Below are positions 47,443-57,722 of a DNA stretch of 64,000 nucleotides, piece after piece. Origin of the DNA: Cymodocea nodosa (Eukaryota > Streptophyta > Magnoliopsida > Alismatales > Cymodoceaceae); NCBI GenBank assembly GCA_036874045.1, contig CM072335.1:3864001-3928000 (forward strand), given 5' to 3'. Under the pieces are notes generated by a model. That model ran no database searches. It had not been told where the DNA came from and saw nothing but the letters and a program-made list of their open reading frames with translations. A program made the position numbers and the translations under genes. Position 1 is the first letter of the stretch. Each line of letters begins with the position of its first letter.

Positions 47443-47840
47443 TTACTTAGGAGGGTACCTATTTAGGGACATGAGTAAATTTAGCATCATTACTCAAGAG
47501 GATTCCGTTTAGAAACGTGAGTAAGTTTAGCCTCGTTACTCAAGAGGATTCCATTTAGAGACATGAGTAAGTTTAGCCTCATTACTTAGGAGGATTCCAT
47601 TTGGGGACATGGGTAGGTTTAGTCTCATTACTCAAAGGGTATCCATTTAGGGGCATAAGTAAGTTTAGCCTCGTTACTTGGGAAGTCTCTATTTAGGGCA
47701 TGAGTAAGCTTAGCCTTGTTACTTGGGAGGATTTCTTTTAAGGACATAAGTAAGTTTAACCTTGTTACTTAAAAGGTTTCTGTTGAGGGACATAAGTAAG
47801 TTTAGCCTCATTACTTATGAGGTTTCTTTAGGACTTTTCC
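47443..47840. repeat. Tandem array of a roughly 45-bp unit (about 9 units)
   Basis: Same unit as at 13361-13650, with about two more units. Confidence 0.75.
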
Positions 47841-48017
47841 ATGTCGGTCAGCTGCCAAGGGGGACTATTACAAGATCTTAGTGAAAGCTCTGCCCAAGTG
47901 TTTGATGTAATCGTTGGCAATCCTTGAAAGGATTGTTATAAGACCCTAAAGGCACAGCCTTGTCACTTGAGGTGCCAAAAGTGAAGGCTGTCTAGGTGGA
48001 ATCGTTTCCCCCCACTA

Positions 48018-48540
48018 GTGCTTCTAGTTGATTCCAAACCTTCAGGAGTTATATGGTGCCCTCCGACGGTGATCACGAATTGTCAGACCAAATGGAGGTT
48101 GGTGGCACACAAGTTAGGGTATGACCCTCTCTTGTTGACCACTAGGAGTGATGTTGATGCACAAAGTAGGGTGGCCCAAGGTGTGTGGACTGCATGCTAC
48201 TTGAGGGCACACACATTGGCCTTGGCACTTTATTTGTTGGGCATCACTAAGATCACTACAGTTGGTCATGGAGAGGGATGTAGATGCATCTATGGGTGTG
48301 TTAGTGGGCTTGCTAGCAGAGATTTGGATGGGTGTCTCCTCCTTTTAAGACACCAATATGAAGGGGCCTACCAAAGTTGGTGTAGTAGGCAAGAGTGGTA
48401 GCTCAAGCTCTATGACAACAAGTCAGCCATTCTTGTACTTGCTTGTGAGGATGGCTGAGGCAAATGAATTGAAGGCAATTGGGAAAGTGACGACAATCTT
48501 GAATGCCATTGCTTGTAACCTCCCTACACAAAAGGCATAA
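48018..48540 (+). pseudogene. Second copy of the unrecognised ORF pair
   Basis: Frames of 127 and 60 codons, homologous to 13837-14350. Differences include a KIT insertion and several replacements such as Cys/Tyr and Arg/Gly, so there is no sign of tight constraint. Family unknown. Confidence 0.3.
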
Positions 48541-48700
48541 AGAACTTCAATATGGATGTCCATGTCCCAGTCAAGGTGTGCATTTCCACATAAGGCATGA
48601 CGTTAGAGAATGAAAAGTCCCACTAGACATGCCATTCTATTTCCATGAGTTTTGTTTTGTCACAAATATTGATTTTGTATCAGCTTTCATTTGTTATTTG

Positions 48701-48959
48701 AGGGGCCTCTCAAGAGTTGACAACCAACTTTGCACCTTACATCTTCCTTTTGAGAAGGATGTATCATTTACGTTATGCCCGATGTGTCAAATGCACAAAG
48801 AAATATGCAATTTAAAAGCATATTTCATTAATGATTGTGAAAGCACAAAATTTAGTGTACAATTCATATAAGAATAAATTGAGATAGAAAATATAAAGAA
48901 TATGTCTAAGCTCTCAATCACAACTCATAAAACAACTTTATTGATATTAGAACCATTGT
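48701..48959. other. Stretch leading into a tandem array
   Basis: GGCCTCTCAAGAGTTGACAA matches the leader of the 37.5-kb array. An 80-codon frame (48629-48871) spans the junction with the duplicated segment and has no recognisable family. Confidence 0.4.
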
Positions 48960-49640
48960 CAACTAGTTTAGGTTCATATCTAGGAGCATTCGGTAGTTCA
49001 ATTCACTTTAGCAGCTATTTCCTATGCTTTAAATGAAGAACTAGATAGTTTAGCCTCATATCTAGGAGCATTCAGTGGTTCGATCCATTTTAGCAACTAT
49101 TTCCTACACTTTAAATGAATAACCTAGATAATTTAAGTTCGTATCTAAGAGCATTTAGTGGTTCAATCTATTGTAGTAGTTATTTCTTACGCTATAAATG
49201 AAGAACCTAGATAATTTAGGCTCGTATCTAAGAGCATTCAATGCTTCCCTCTAGTAACCATTTCTTATGCTTGAATGGAAAACTAGATAGTTTAGGCTTA
49301 TATCTGGGATCCTTGCTTTGATTCACTTCAATGATTATTTCTTATGCTTAAATGAAGAGTTGGATAGTTTAGGCTCATATCTAAAAGCATTGCTTTGATT
49401 CACTTCAGCAATTATTTCCTACATTTAAATGAATAGCTAGATAGTTTAGGCTCATATCTAAGAGTATTGCTTTAATCCACTTCAACAACTATTTCTTGTG
49501 CTTAAATGAAGAGCTAAATAGTTTAGGCTCATACCTAGTAGCATTACTTTAATTCACTACAGTAATTATTTCTTGTGCTTAAATGAAGAGTTGGATAGTT
49601 TATGCTCATATCTAGGAGCATTCAATTTTTTAGATATGTT
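48960..49640. repeat. Tandem array, unit about 79 bp (about 9 units)
   Basis: Unit contains TAGTTTAGGCTCATATCTAG, GAGCATT, TTCACTTCAGCA and TATTTCCTATGCTTAAATGA, the last close to the next TAGTTTAGG. Diverged between units, hence old. Related to the array at 37521-38070. Confidence 0.8.
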
Positions 49641-49978
49641 TGTATTTTATACTTTAAGGTTTAGATTTGTTTGATTTCAGACTTAAAAACTTGTCTTTTT
49701 TTTAAGTTCTATCTTTTAACTTTTAAGCTTAGATTATTATATTTTATGTTTAAGCTATGGGGTTTCCTTAATTTGAAACTTAGATATTTGCATTTTTTTT
49801 AATATCCAAGTTATAGGGTGAATTTAATTTTAAACTTAGACATTTATTTTTTTATCCAAGTTGTAACTTGATTTAATTGTTTAACTTAGATATTTCCTAT
49901 TGTATCTAAGTTATGATTTGATTTAATTTGTTTTAACTCAAATATTTTTTTATTACATCTAAGTTATAGTTTGATCTA
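49641..49978. repeat. Degenerate repeats of ATCTAAGTTATAGTTTGAT type
   Basis: T-rich tract in which ACTTAGATATTT and ATCTAAGTTATGATTTGATT recur about every 55-60 bp. The same tract continues after the retroposon, at 51007-51290. Confidence 0.6.
49961..49978. repeat. Target-site duplication (left), 18 bp
   Basis: AAGTTATAGTTTGATCTA, repeated exactly at 51007-51024. The first bases are ambiguous because they merge with the poly(A) of the insertion. Confidence 0.85.
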
Positions 49979-51006
49979 GTTGGGTAGGGTAGGGTATTAC
50001 ATCAAATTTTTTTTTTTAGTTTGTTTGGCAGCTTTGGGCAAGGTAGGCACCCATAGCGTATGGAGGAAGGCAAGACTCACCCCTCCTTGCTGCTCCCACC
50101 TCCTCCTACTTGACCGATGGGGTATTCCTGTTGGATCACTGGATAGAGAAAGAGTTGGTTGAGTTGTAGCTGATATCAGTGATTCAGGTTTGCTCCTTAC
50201 TCCCTGTACTCTCCTTCCCCTTTTCTAGTGAGTTTTGAGTGCCACAGTTGAGTGACCAGTTTGTTCCTACCCTAGATTGGGGTCCTAGATCGTGATGGCA
50301 GGTTTGCTTTCTACGTCCCCCCCCTTTCTTTCTCTCTCTTAGTTTCCTCTTGGTTCACTCTAGATCATCTTAGTGAGATGAGTGCCACCATTGTGTGTCT
50401 CCTCAACGTTCCTCATCATCCTTTGTTCTCAGGTATGGTTTCTGCACCCTTTCCCCCTCCCTTATGTCTATATTCTGCTGGTGCATTAGGTTACTCCAGT
50501 TTTGGGCATGAGATGCCCCTAGTGAGATGAGTGCGACATCTATGTGTGTTCCACCTTGTTCACTTATGCGGTCAATTCTGAGACCATCATCGGATGTCCC
50601 CTTGCCGAGTTGAGTTCCTTGTGACAAGTTTCTCTATTATGGTGACTTGGTGGTGTGCTACTGGTTTGCACTTCCTTGCTAGGCTGACGTGAGGCCTATA
50701 CCTAGAGCCTTAGGACTGCGAGGACACCAGATCTAGTCTATGGGGTTGAGTATTCTCTGGCTGGTGTAGGGCTGGTTGCATGGCGTTTGATAGCTGATCT
50801 ATTAGCTGATTCATTCTGTGAATCACGATCTCCTATGGTCCTGTGGTGGTGTAAACGTAGTTTCTTCTTAGTTTAGTTGTTTCATTGCTTTGCTTGTGAG
50901 TTTCTTCTTCTATGTGGGGTATGTGTATGTATTTGGGCTATGGCCCCTCTTGTTGTATCCTCTTGATTTTTGGGAATAAAGGTTGTTGTTGTAAAAATAA
51001 AAAAAA
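49979..51006 (+). mobile_element. Retroposon with poly(A) tail, probably a 5'-truncated L1-type LINE
   Basis: About 1.03 kb, less AT-rich than its surroundings. It ends with AATAAA (50975-50980), GGTTGTTGTTGT and a poly(A) run, and is bracketed by an 18-bp exact target duplication. These are hallmarks of LINE-driven retroposition. The TTGTTGTTG tail just after AATAAA is common at plant L1 3' ends. I see no reverse transcriptase motif, so it is either a short 3' piece of a LINE or another retroposed transcript. Short frames inside (for example 49980-50162, 50403-50627) are not supported as genes. Confidence 0.75.
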
Positions 51007-51024
51007 AAGTTATAGTTTGATCTA

Positions 51025-51810
51025 ATTTTTAACTTAGATGTTCTTATATATATATTATAGGATGTTTGATTTTGTTTTAGATACTTTTATCCAATATCTA
51101 AAATAAATTTTTTTTTTTAACTATTAGATATTTTTGTATCCTTATATCTAAGATATTTGATTTTATTTTAGATATTTTTATTTTTTATCTAAAATTAATT
51201 TAATTTTCCAACACTTAGATTTTTTTTTTCTACATTTTTAAGATATTTGATTTTCTTTCTAACTAGCTAGATTTTTTATTTGTTTATTTATTACATTTAC
51301 TTTAGTTTCGGTTGACCGAAACCTTTCCCTACACTTTTTTTTGTTTGTCTTTATTTATTATTATTTTTATGGTTACGGACAAACCGACACTGAATTGCGG
51401 TTCGGCCGAAAGACTACTTCTTCTTTTTCTTTACTTTAATTTTATTTTTTTTGTTGCTCCCACTAGACGTTCAACTCTCAATCTCTCTCTAATTTTTCTT
51501 ATAGCCAATAACCAGTTAGATATCTAGTCATTCTCCTTCTTTCCTTCTTCTATGCTTTGCAACCACCACATCAAATCTCTACCAAACGTTTACGATCGAT
51601 CAACAACTTCTCTTTCTTTCTTTTTTTCCAAGAACCGATCGAATACATGGCCATTCTCCCTTTTTTTTTCTTTGTTCGAGAGCCAACCAGATATTTGGCC
51701 ATTCTCCTTCTTCTTTGTTGATTTTCAACATCGAAAATTTGCAACAACTAGAAAAACTTCTAGATATCCAAAAGATCCCACCTCTTTAAAAAAATTTCTA
51801 CGTCGGTGAT
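51025..51810. other. T-rich non-coding stretch
   Basis: 51025-51290 continues the degenerate ATCTAAGTTATAG repeats. 51300-51420 has a CGGTTGACCGAAACC / GTTCGGCCGAAAG pair of short palindromes. 51420-51800 is pyrimidine-rich with repeated TGGCCATTCTCC strings. ORFs of 71 and 85 codons here are low-complexity and not supported. Confidence 0.4.
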
Positions 51811-52731
51811 TATCTTGTTAGCTTAAACTAGTTTTTGTAAGGAAACAAGCAATCTCTTGAATAAGATTTAAATCTAGTAAATCCATTCATTTAATTTACT
51901 ACAAATGCATAACATCAGTTGTAAAAATTATGCAAGAACAGGTTGAATCATAGGGAGTGATTAAAATTAGCTTATAGGGTGCATTGAAATGGGTGTAGTG
52001 TTATATTAACAAAACTTCTCGCTCTATTAAGTTACTGCTTAACTCAATGAATAGGTCCATGATTTACTCTCACGATAGTTATTTTGCACCTAAATTTGGC
52101 CATCCATTAGGCAATCCTAAAGAATGCAAACAACAAATTTATACTTTTTGATTGCTACTTATATCAAATTTAACAAAAATTAGATTTAGCTTCTAAATGA
52201 ATTTAAATAGCAAATAGTCATGACACGATTTTAGAGATTTAAACTAATTGGTTTCAATATAAAGTCATATTATTTCATACTGGACTGAAATAAAATAAAC
52301 ACACAACATTTAACAATCACTAACAAATAATACAAATACAAAGGATACAAACACAAAACATAATAAATATGTGGATGTACATGAATGTTAATGTTCCTTA
52401 AGGTGGACGATTAATGAATGACAAGCTCTCTATTGAAAATCAAAGACCTCCAATACTACATGCGATGTAATTACACCTCTAAAAGCTTAACCACTTACTA
52501 TCAAGCACTTCTCTCTTTATTGGATTATGAACCTAGACTTTTGTAAGATGATCTCCTCTTCAACAAATCATCAACTCAACACCTAGGTTAAAAGCTTTAA
52601 TCATTTTCTAAGAGATAATTTAGTGTTTAGTGAAGAAACATTTCCTTACTACAACGTAATCACTCTTATGTAGTGGTTGTAAGTCATCACGATTTGCTTG
52701 GAATCAACCCAACTCATATTGATTCATCTCA
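51811..52731 (-). mobile_element. Truncated Ty3-type solo LTR
   Basis: Reverse complement of the 3' 60 percent of the 28833-30394 LTR. The left end TATCTTGTT corresponds to the LTR 3' end AACAAGATA. Homology stops near 52731 (after TTGCTTGGAATCAACCCAAC), where sequence joins the flank shared with 62583. The LTR 5' part is missing, so the right junction is a deletion or recombination point. Confidence 0.7.
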
Positions 52732-52736
52732 TCTTC

Positions 52737-53340
52737 AACTTAGTTAATCGAAGACTTGCTTGGTAATTAATACCAAAATTTCATGCTCTATCCCACCAAC
52801 CAACCTACATGCCTATATGGTCCAATATTGTTAATGTCAAGTCGTCCAAAGGCTTTGACACTTTTTGCGTCCATCTATTAATGTCCCACCAATCATCATC
52901 AACCACCCTCTCCTTTCATCCACATTTTTGAAACAGCAGGAAATAGTCCTAGTAAACGGGAAATTTACTTTTTTTTAATTTATCAGCTCTCGTTGGTTCT
53001 ACGTACCGTGGCTAAAATATGTGTGTGATTGGATCATTATTTACCCTCAGATATTAGTTCTGTTTTATTGATTGTAGTCAATATTCAATTTGTTAACATC
53101 CTAAGGCTAATTAGGATGTGTTTGGTGGCTTATTATGTGAGCGGTTTTATTTTGAACATTACCGACAGGATAGATTTTTGGGTTCGATTTTCTATGATGG
53201 TTTGCAGATCATTTTTTGAGAAGCTGTGGATTCAATTAGTCTTATTGTAAATACTTACGATTAAAAATATTGTAAATATTTATCTTATGATTTAATTATT
53301 TTAATTTAAAATTTATCAACAATAAATATTATATTTAAAA
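52737..53340. repeat. Flank segment repeated at 62583-64000
   Basis: GATTCATCTCATCTTCAACT to the GGTTTGCAGATCATTTTTTG region matches 62590-63270. ATTCAATTAGTCTTATTGTA onward (53232-53340) matches 63897-64000. The two parts are contiguous here but 0.6 kb apart in the other copy. No coding frame is supported; a 73-codon frame (53029-53250) is not conserved. Confidence 0.75.
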
Positions 53341-53448
53341 TGAATATAACATAACATAGTAGCACATACACTATAATAAAATCAACCTAAAAATAACAAA
53401 TTTCATCAATGTTCAATAGTCTCATCATTGTCTAGCACTTCTGAAAAT

Positions 53449-55765
53449 TTAATAAGGCATCATTAGACGGAATCTTTGCTTAGTGGGTGATAATTTCATC
53501 TCTTCGCCATCATTTACACGTATGTAGTAGTAGATAAGTCGATCTTTATGCATTATCTCCATGGTTACAATTGATTTTTCAATCACCTCCTTAGGTATTT
53601 TCTCTTGTTCCACATTTATAAATGCAATTATTTGTTCTTTGTCTTTTTTGATTCCGGAAGTATTTCCTTTTTCCATTATAGGCTGAACCAATGGAGTATT
53701 ATTTTTGATTGTCCACATTAATGCCTATTTGTATTTCCTTGCATTCTACGTCTTTTGAGGTTTTAGGATTGAAAATGATGGTGTTTCCATTATCCGTTTG
53801 CCTTTGTCCATCGCTTGCAACCCGTACTTATATACCAAAAACACATATATCGTAGAATAATAAGGGCATCCATAGGATAATTATTTAAACAAGCATGCAA
53901 AAATTGACAAATGCAATTACTAACAAAATCAAGATTAATATTCTAATACTAATTAATAAAAGAAGGTGAAATAAATTATTATTATTATATTTTTATTTAT
54001 TTCTTTTTGTACTTGTGTAGAACCTAAGCTTTTACACCTTTGTTGGCTCACAAGCAAACTAAGTGATTTTGTAGAACAGACACCAACAAATAAAACAAAA
54101 CAATAAATATATATATTTATTTCCATTTTTTTTATTAATTTTTTTTATTTATCTTAGTGTAATCACATTACAATGGTTCATGAAGGATTATGCTTGATAT
54201 TAAAAGGTAAAGATTTAGTCACAGATTTAATCATTTTGTTATAATATTTAGGACCTACTTGATAGATTATCTCATGTATTGCAAATGTGTGCTTAAATTT
54301 TTCAAACAGCATGGTATCTATGAGAGCAGTAGGGGCATCCACTTTTTCTTTCCATGGGTATCTCCAAAAATGATCTAACATTATACCCATGAAGACCCTT
54401 TTAAAGGCTTTAGAAAGTGTATAACATGTGACATTTGTATTATCTACGGCTCCAAATTTTTCCTTGTATGGTTGATCCAATGTTCTATCAAAACATGTAG
54501 GATCAACATGGGTTCCCTTTGTCGCCCACACTTTATTCTTTTCAATGAATGCATAATCAAAATTTTCTTGGAGAAGAGGGCTCGATTCTAAGTAGGAAAA
54601 CTCCTCAATAAATGATTTGCGAATTGAGTGAATTTCATTCATAATAAGATCCTGCTCACCCAACTCAAGACCATTCATAATGCTGATTTCCATTCCAAAA
54701 TTCATATATTCATCAATATGTCCTACTTGTTTCTTTAAAGACTCATGGCCCTCAGACTAATATGTAGGCTTATCCCTCATGGTTGGTTCTAAGCAGAATG
54801 AGATAACATGTGAATCCTTCTCCCTTTCTTAATCTTTCTTATCCCTATCATACTCCTTAATTTCAAGTTCTCTTTCATATTCAAGTACCTCCCAATCCTT
54901 ACCATTTTCCTCTTCGTTGAACCACTCATCACCACTATCACATATGTCTCCAATGTCCTCTCCTTCAAGTTCTTCATCACTTAACACATCTACCCTAAAA
55001 TTTTCTAATAAAGGAATATTAATGTGAACCAGATTGACGGCCTCTCTATTTTTTTCTTCTTCCTCTAACTCATTCTATTTGGGTTGTTCATCACCTTCCT
55101 TAGCATTATTCCCTTCCTGGTTATCCTTAACTATATTATCATTATCCTTTTCATTATCTTCATTAATTTCTCCATCTTCTATAATAGATGTAGGAGCATT
55201 AACTACCTTACCAAATCTAAGGATGACACAAGCATCTATGGGCACCTTTATATCATGTATAACCATGCTTTCTTCTTCATTAATATATGACCTTTTAAAT
55301 TATTCTTAGAATCCAGGGGTGTTTCACTACAGGTTTTATCAGCTAGGTTAGCTAAAGGAGAAACCTCCTGCATTTAATATTCACTAGGAAAGTCTGTATC
55401 TAACCTTAAAGGTGTGGGAATATAATATTCTCCTGCTTCTATCCTCCTAGTAAGCTCTTCTATTTGGTCCCCTAAGGCTTCCGTTTTACCTACAAAATCA
55501 AACTCACTTGATGTACCCCTAACATCATTAGTTCGTTAATAATCATAATATGCAATATTTTCTTCTTCATAATAATTATCATATGACCAATTATATGATA
55601 GTTAGCACATCTTTTATTGTATTTTTCTGGATTATAATAACAGTCATAAAAGACACATTCAATTGCAATAGGTCCCTCTATATGATATAAGTCACATATT
55701 AGAAGATATTCATTTCCAAAGGCATAGAAGTTTCTCTCTATTATCCTTCCTTTGAAATTGCACAA
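53449..55765 (-). pseudogene. Decayed minus-strand coding remnants of unknown family
   Basis: Five minus-strand open pieces lie in a row: 55490-55765 (91 codons, with a CFYDCYYN and KRCANYHIIGH string that could be a damaged zinc knuckle), 55075-55266 (very acidic, Asn/Asp/Glu-rich), 54789-54980, 54178-54705 (175 codons, the longest in the region) and 53449-53718 (89 codons, hydrophilic). The same-strand arrangement and AT-rich, stop-broken state suggest an old transposon or captured gene. I do not recognise the family. Confidence 0.4.
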
Positions 55766-55839
55766 CCAAATGAGAAAATGTGAATTAAGACCTTAAATTG
55801 ATTACTTAAACCTAAATCAATCTATACCAAATCCCTAGC

Positions 55840-57589
55840 AATAATGTCAAACACTTGTTCGTGAATTTTAAGTTTTAAATTTTATAATCGCAAGAACACG
55901 GTGTTTATTGAAGATACCGAAAAATACAGGTCGATCCACATGTAAATAGGGATTAAATTTAGATTCTAAGCTCACCTCAATTATCTTACAAAAATACTAC
56001 AAGATTCAATAACAATTCACCGATATAATAAAAAATTAAGAATTGAAGCACATCAACAACTATTTCAATGTAAACAAAAGTATGCACATCGAGTTTCATC
56101 ATTCATGACTAAAATACAATAATCAAAATAAGTATTAACAAAACCATTACTGAAATAACATGAAAACATAGATTTTTTTTTTGTTTTTAAATAACTACAT
56201 ACAATATAGGTTGATTTCTCTAAATGGATGGAAATATGATGAAATAGTTCCACGTCTTATACCAAAACACTCGAAAATGCTAGAGAAGACCAATTATGCA
56301 AGTAACTATGACCTTGGTAAGGTATTTTTGCAGCAATCCACATAAGTCACAATGGTACACCCCTTGATCAAGCCATGTGAGCCACCATACTTTGTGAATA
56401 CAAGTAATCACTATCGGAAATATCTTCCTTACCGCCAATCCTAGCTGAAAGTCTTCAAAAGCTCTCTTGGATCTTGGTTCAAATGTGGTTGGAGGTAAGA
56501 TGAGTGGTGAGATCTAGAGGTCGTAAGAATTGAGTAGGTGAATGATGAGATGAGTGAAAGACCCCCTTCATGTATGCCCAAGCTTGCCTTTTTATCCTTT
56601 CTTCCAAAAACTTTGGATTGCACTCCATCTTCATTCTTGATCATTCAGCTTGATATGGTAAGGTTGCAATTGCTGAATTAAGGGCTGAAATCAAGGAGTT
56701 AACAATTGATTTTCTTTTTGTAAAAATATGAGAATTTGCATGGACACCTAGCTCGTTCCTTGTTTTCCTCTCTTTCTTCCTTTAGTTTGGTTGATGTATA
56801 AGTTGCATCACCATCCTTGAAGTTCCTGCAATTCTTATTCACCTTTGAAAATAATTATAACATATATTTATATAATAAATGTAGGTGAAAAGATGAAAAA
56901 ATTCATTCTGCAAGTGTCGTGGAGTTTGCTCGTGCAAAAATATGGTAAACACAATGGACTAAATCCATTGTATTTTATCATGTTTGCAAACACCGCAAAT
57001 TCTTATGCATATAAAATGGTAAGCACAATAGATTAACTCCATTGTGTTTGTGCAAACATCATGAGCTTTTATATAAAAAATGTAAACACAACGAACTAAC
57101 TCTATTGTATTTACACAAACAATATGAAACTCTCTAATATTTTTCATAATACTTAAATTCAACGAACTAACTTTGTTGGATTTATGTAAACATCACGAAA
57201 TGTCATAGAGTTTACGTAAATATTACAAACATATTCCATTGAGTTTAGAAAACGTTATACATTTTTCATTTTTCACATGTCACAACTTTCATTTCCTTTC
57301 TTCTATTTCATTAACATATAAACTTATCCTCATAAACCATGACTCCATCATTACAATAATCAAGAGTTACTCAAAATATCATAGATTACAATATATAATT
57401 GCATGCTATGTATAGGAAATAAAACTACCATGCAAAATTCATCTAAAATGTCTCCTATTTCATGCAATTTTATGCTTCATATGGATTTCCTACTTAACAA
57501 GAAATCTCATAATTTCATGTCAATAATAAAAATTAGCTTGCATTTGACAATAAATATTTAACAAAAATATACACAATTTCATTCCAAAC
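55840..57589. repeat. Probable LTR-derived non-coding tract
   Basis: 55890-55960 (GTGTTTATTGAAG, AATACAGGTCGATCCACATG) resembles 1250-1300 of the Ty3-type LTR, so the first part may be a distant minus-strand LTR. 56935-57190 has four palindromic modules of the form CACAATGGACTAAATCCATTG, spaced 75-95 bp. No gene is supported; the 62-67-codon frames in both directions are chance. Confidence 0.4.
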
Positions 57590-57722
57590 AGGGAACCACT
57601 ATAAATCTTGCATGTTCTATTCTAAAGCTTTAAATTCATTTTAACATTTTATTCAATTGTATTAAAAACTTTAAGGGTAACTCTTTAATTCACCTCTCCT
57701 CTTAAGTAGTCTCAATCCAACA
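57590..57722 (+). mobile_element. 3' end of a copia-type LTR
   Basis: GGGAACCACTATAAAT followed by TTAATTCACCTCTCCTCTTA and AGTAGTCTCAATCCAACA parallels the end of the copia-B LTR (15970-16108). No primer site follows, so it is a solo LTR or the 3' LTR of a lost element. The palindromic modules at 56935-57190 probably belong to the same LTR. Confidence 0.55.

Larger units (their letters stand above)
45510..48700. repeat. Second copy of the 11750-14510 segment
   Basis: Collinear with the first copy. It has a 295-bp extra stretch (47148-47442), more 45-bp units and an expanded TTC run at about 46966-46990. At 48700 it runs on undisturbed into GGGGCCTCTCAAGAG, giving the empty-site sequence for the copia-B insertion at 14511. 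Confidence 0.8.

Noticed and set aside
48960..49640. CRISPR-like regular repeats
   Set aside because: Units are adjacent and diverged, without identical repeats separated by unique spacers. This is a degenerate tandem array in plant DNA.
51312..51809. Phe/Ser-rich frames of 71 and 85 codons
   Set aside because: Composition follows the pyrimidine-rich tract; no motif.
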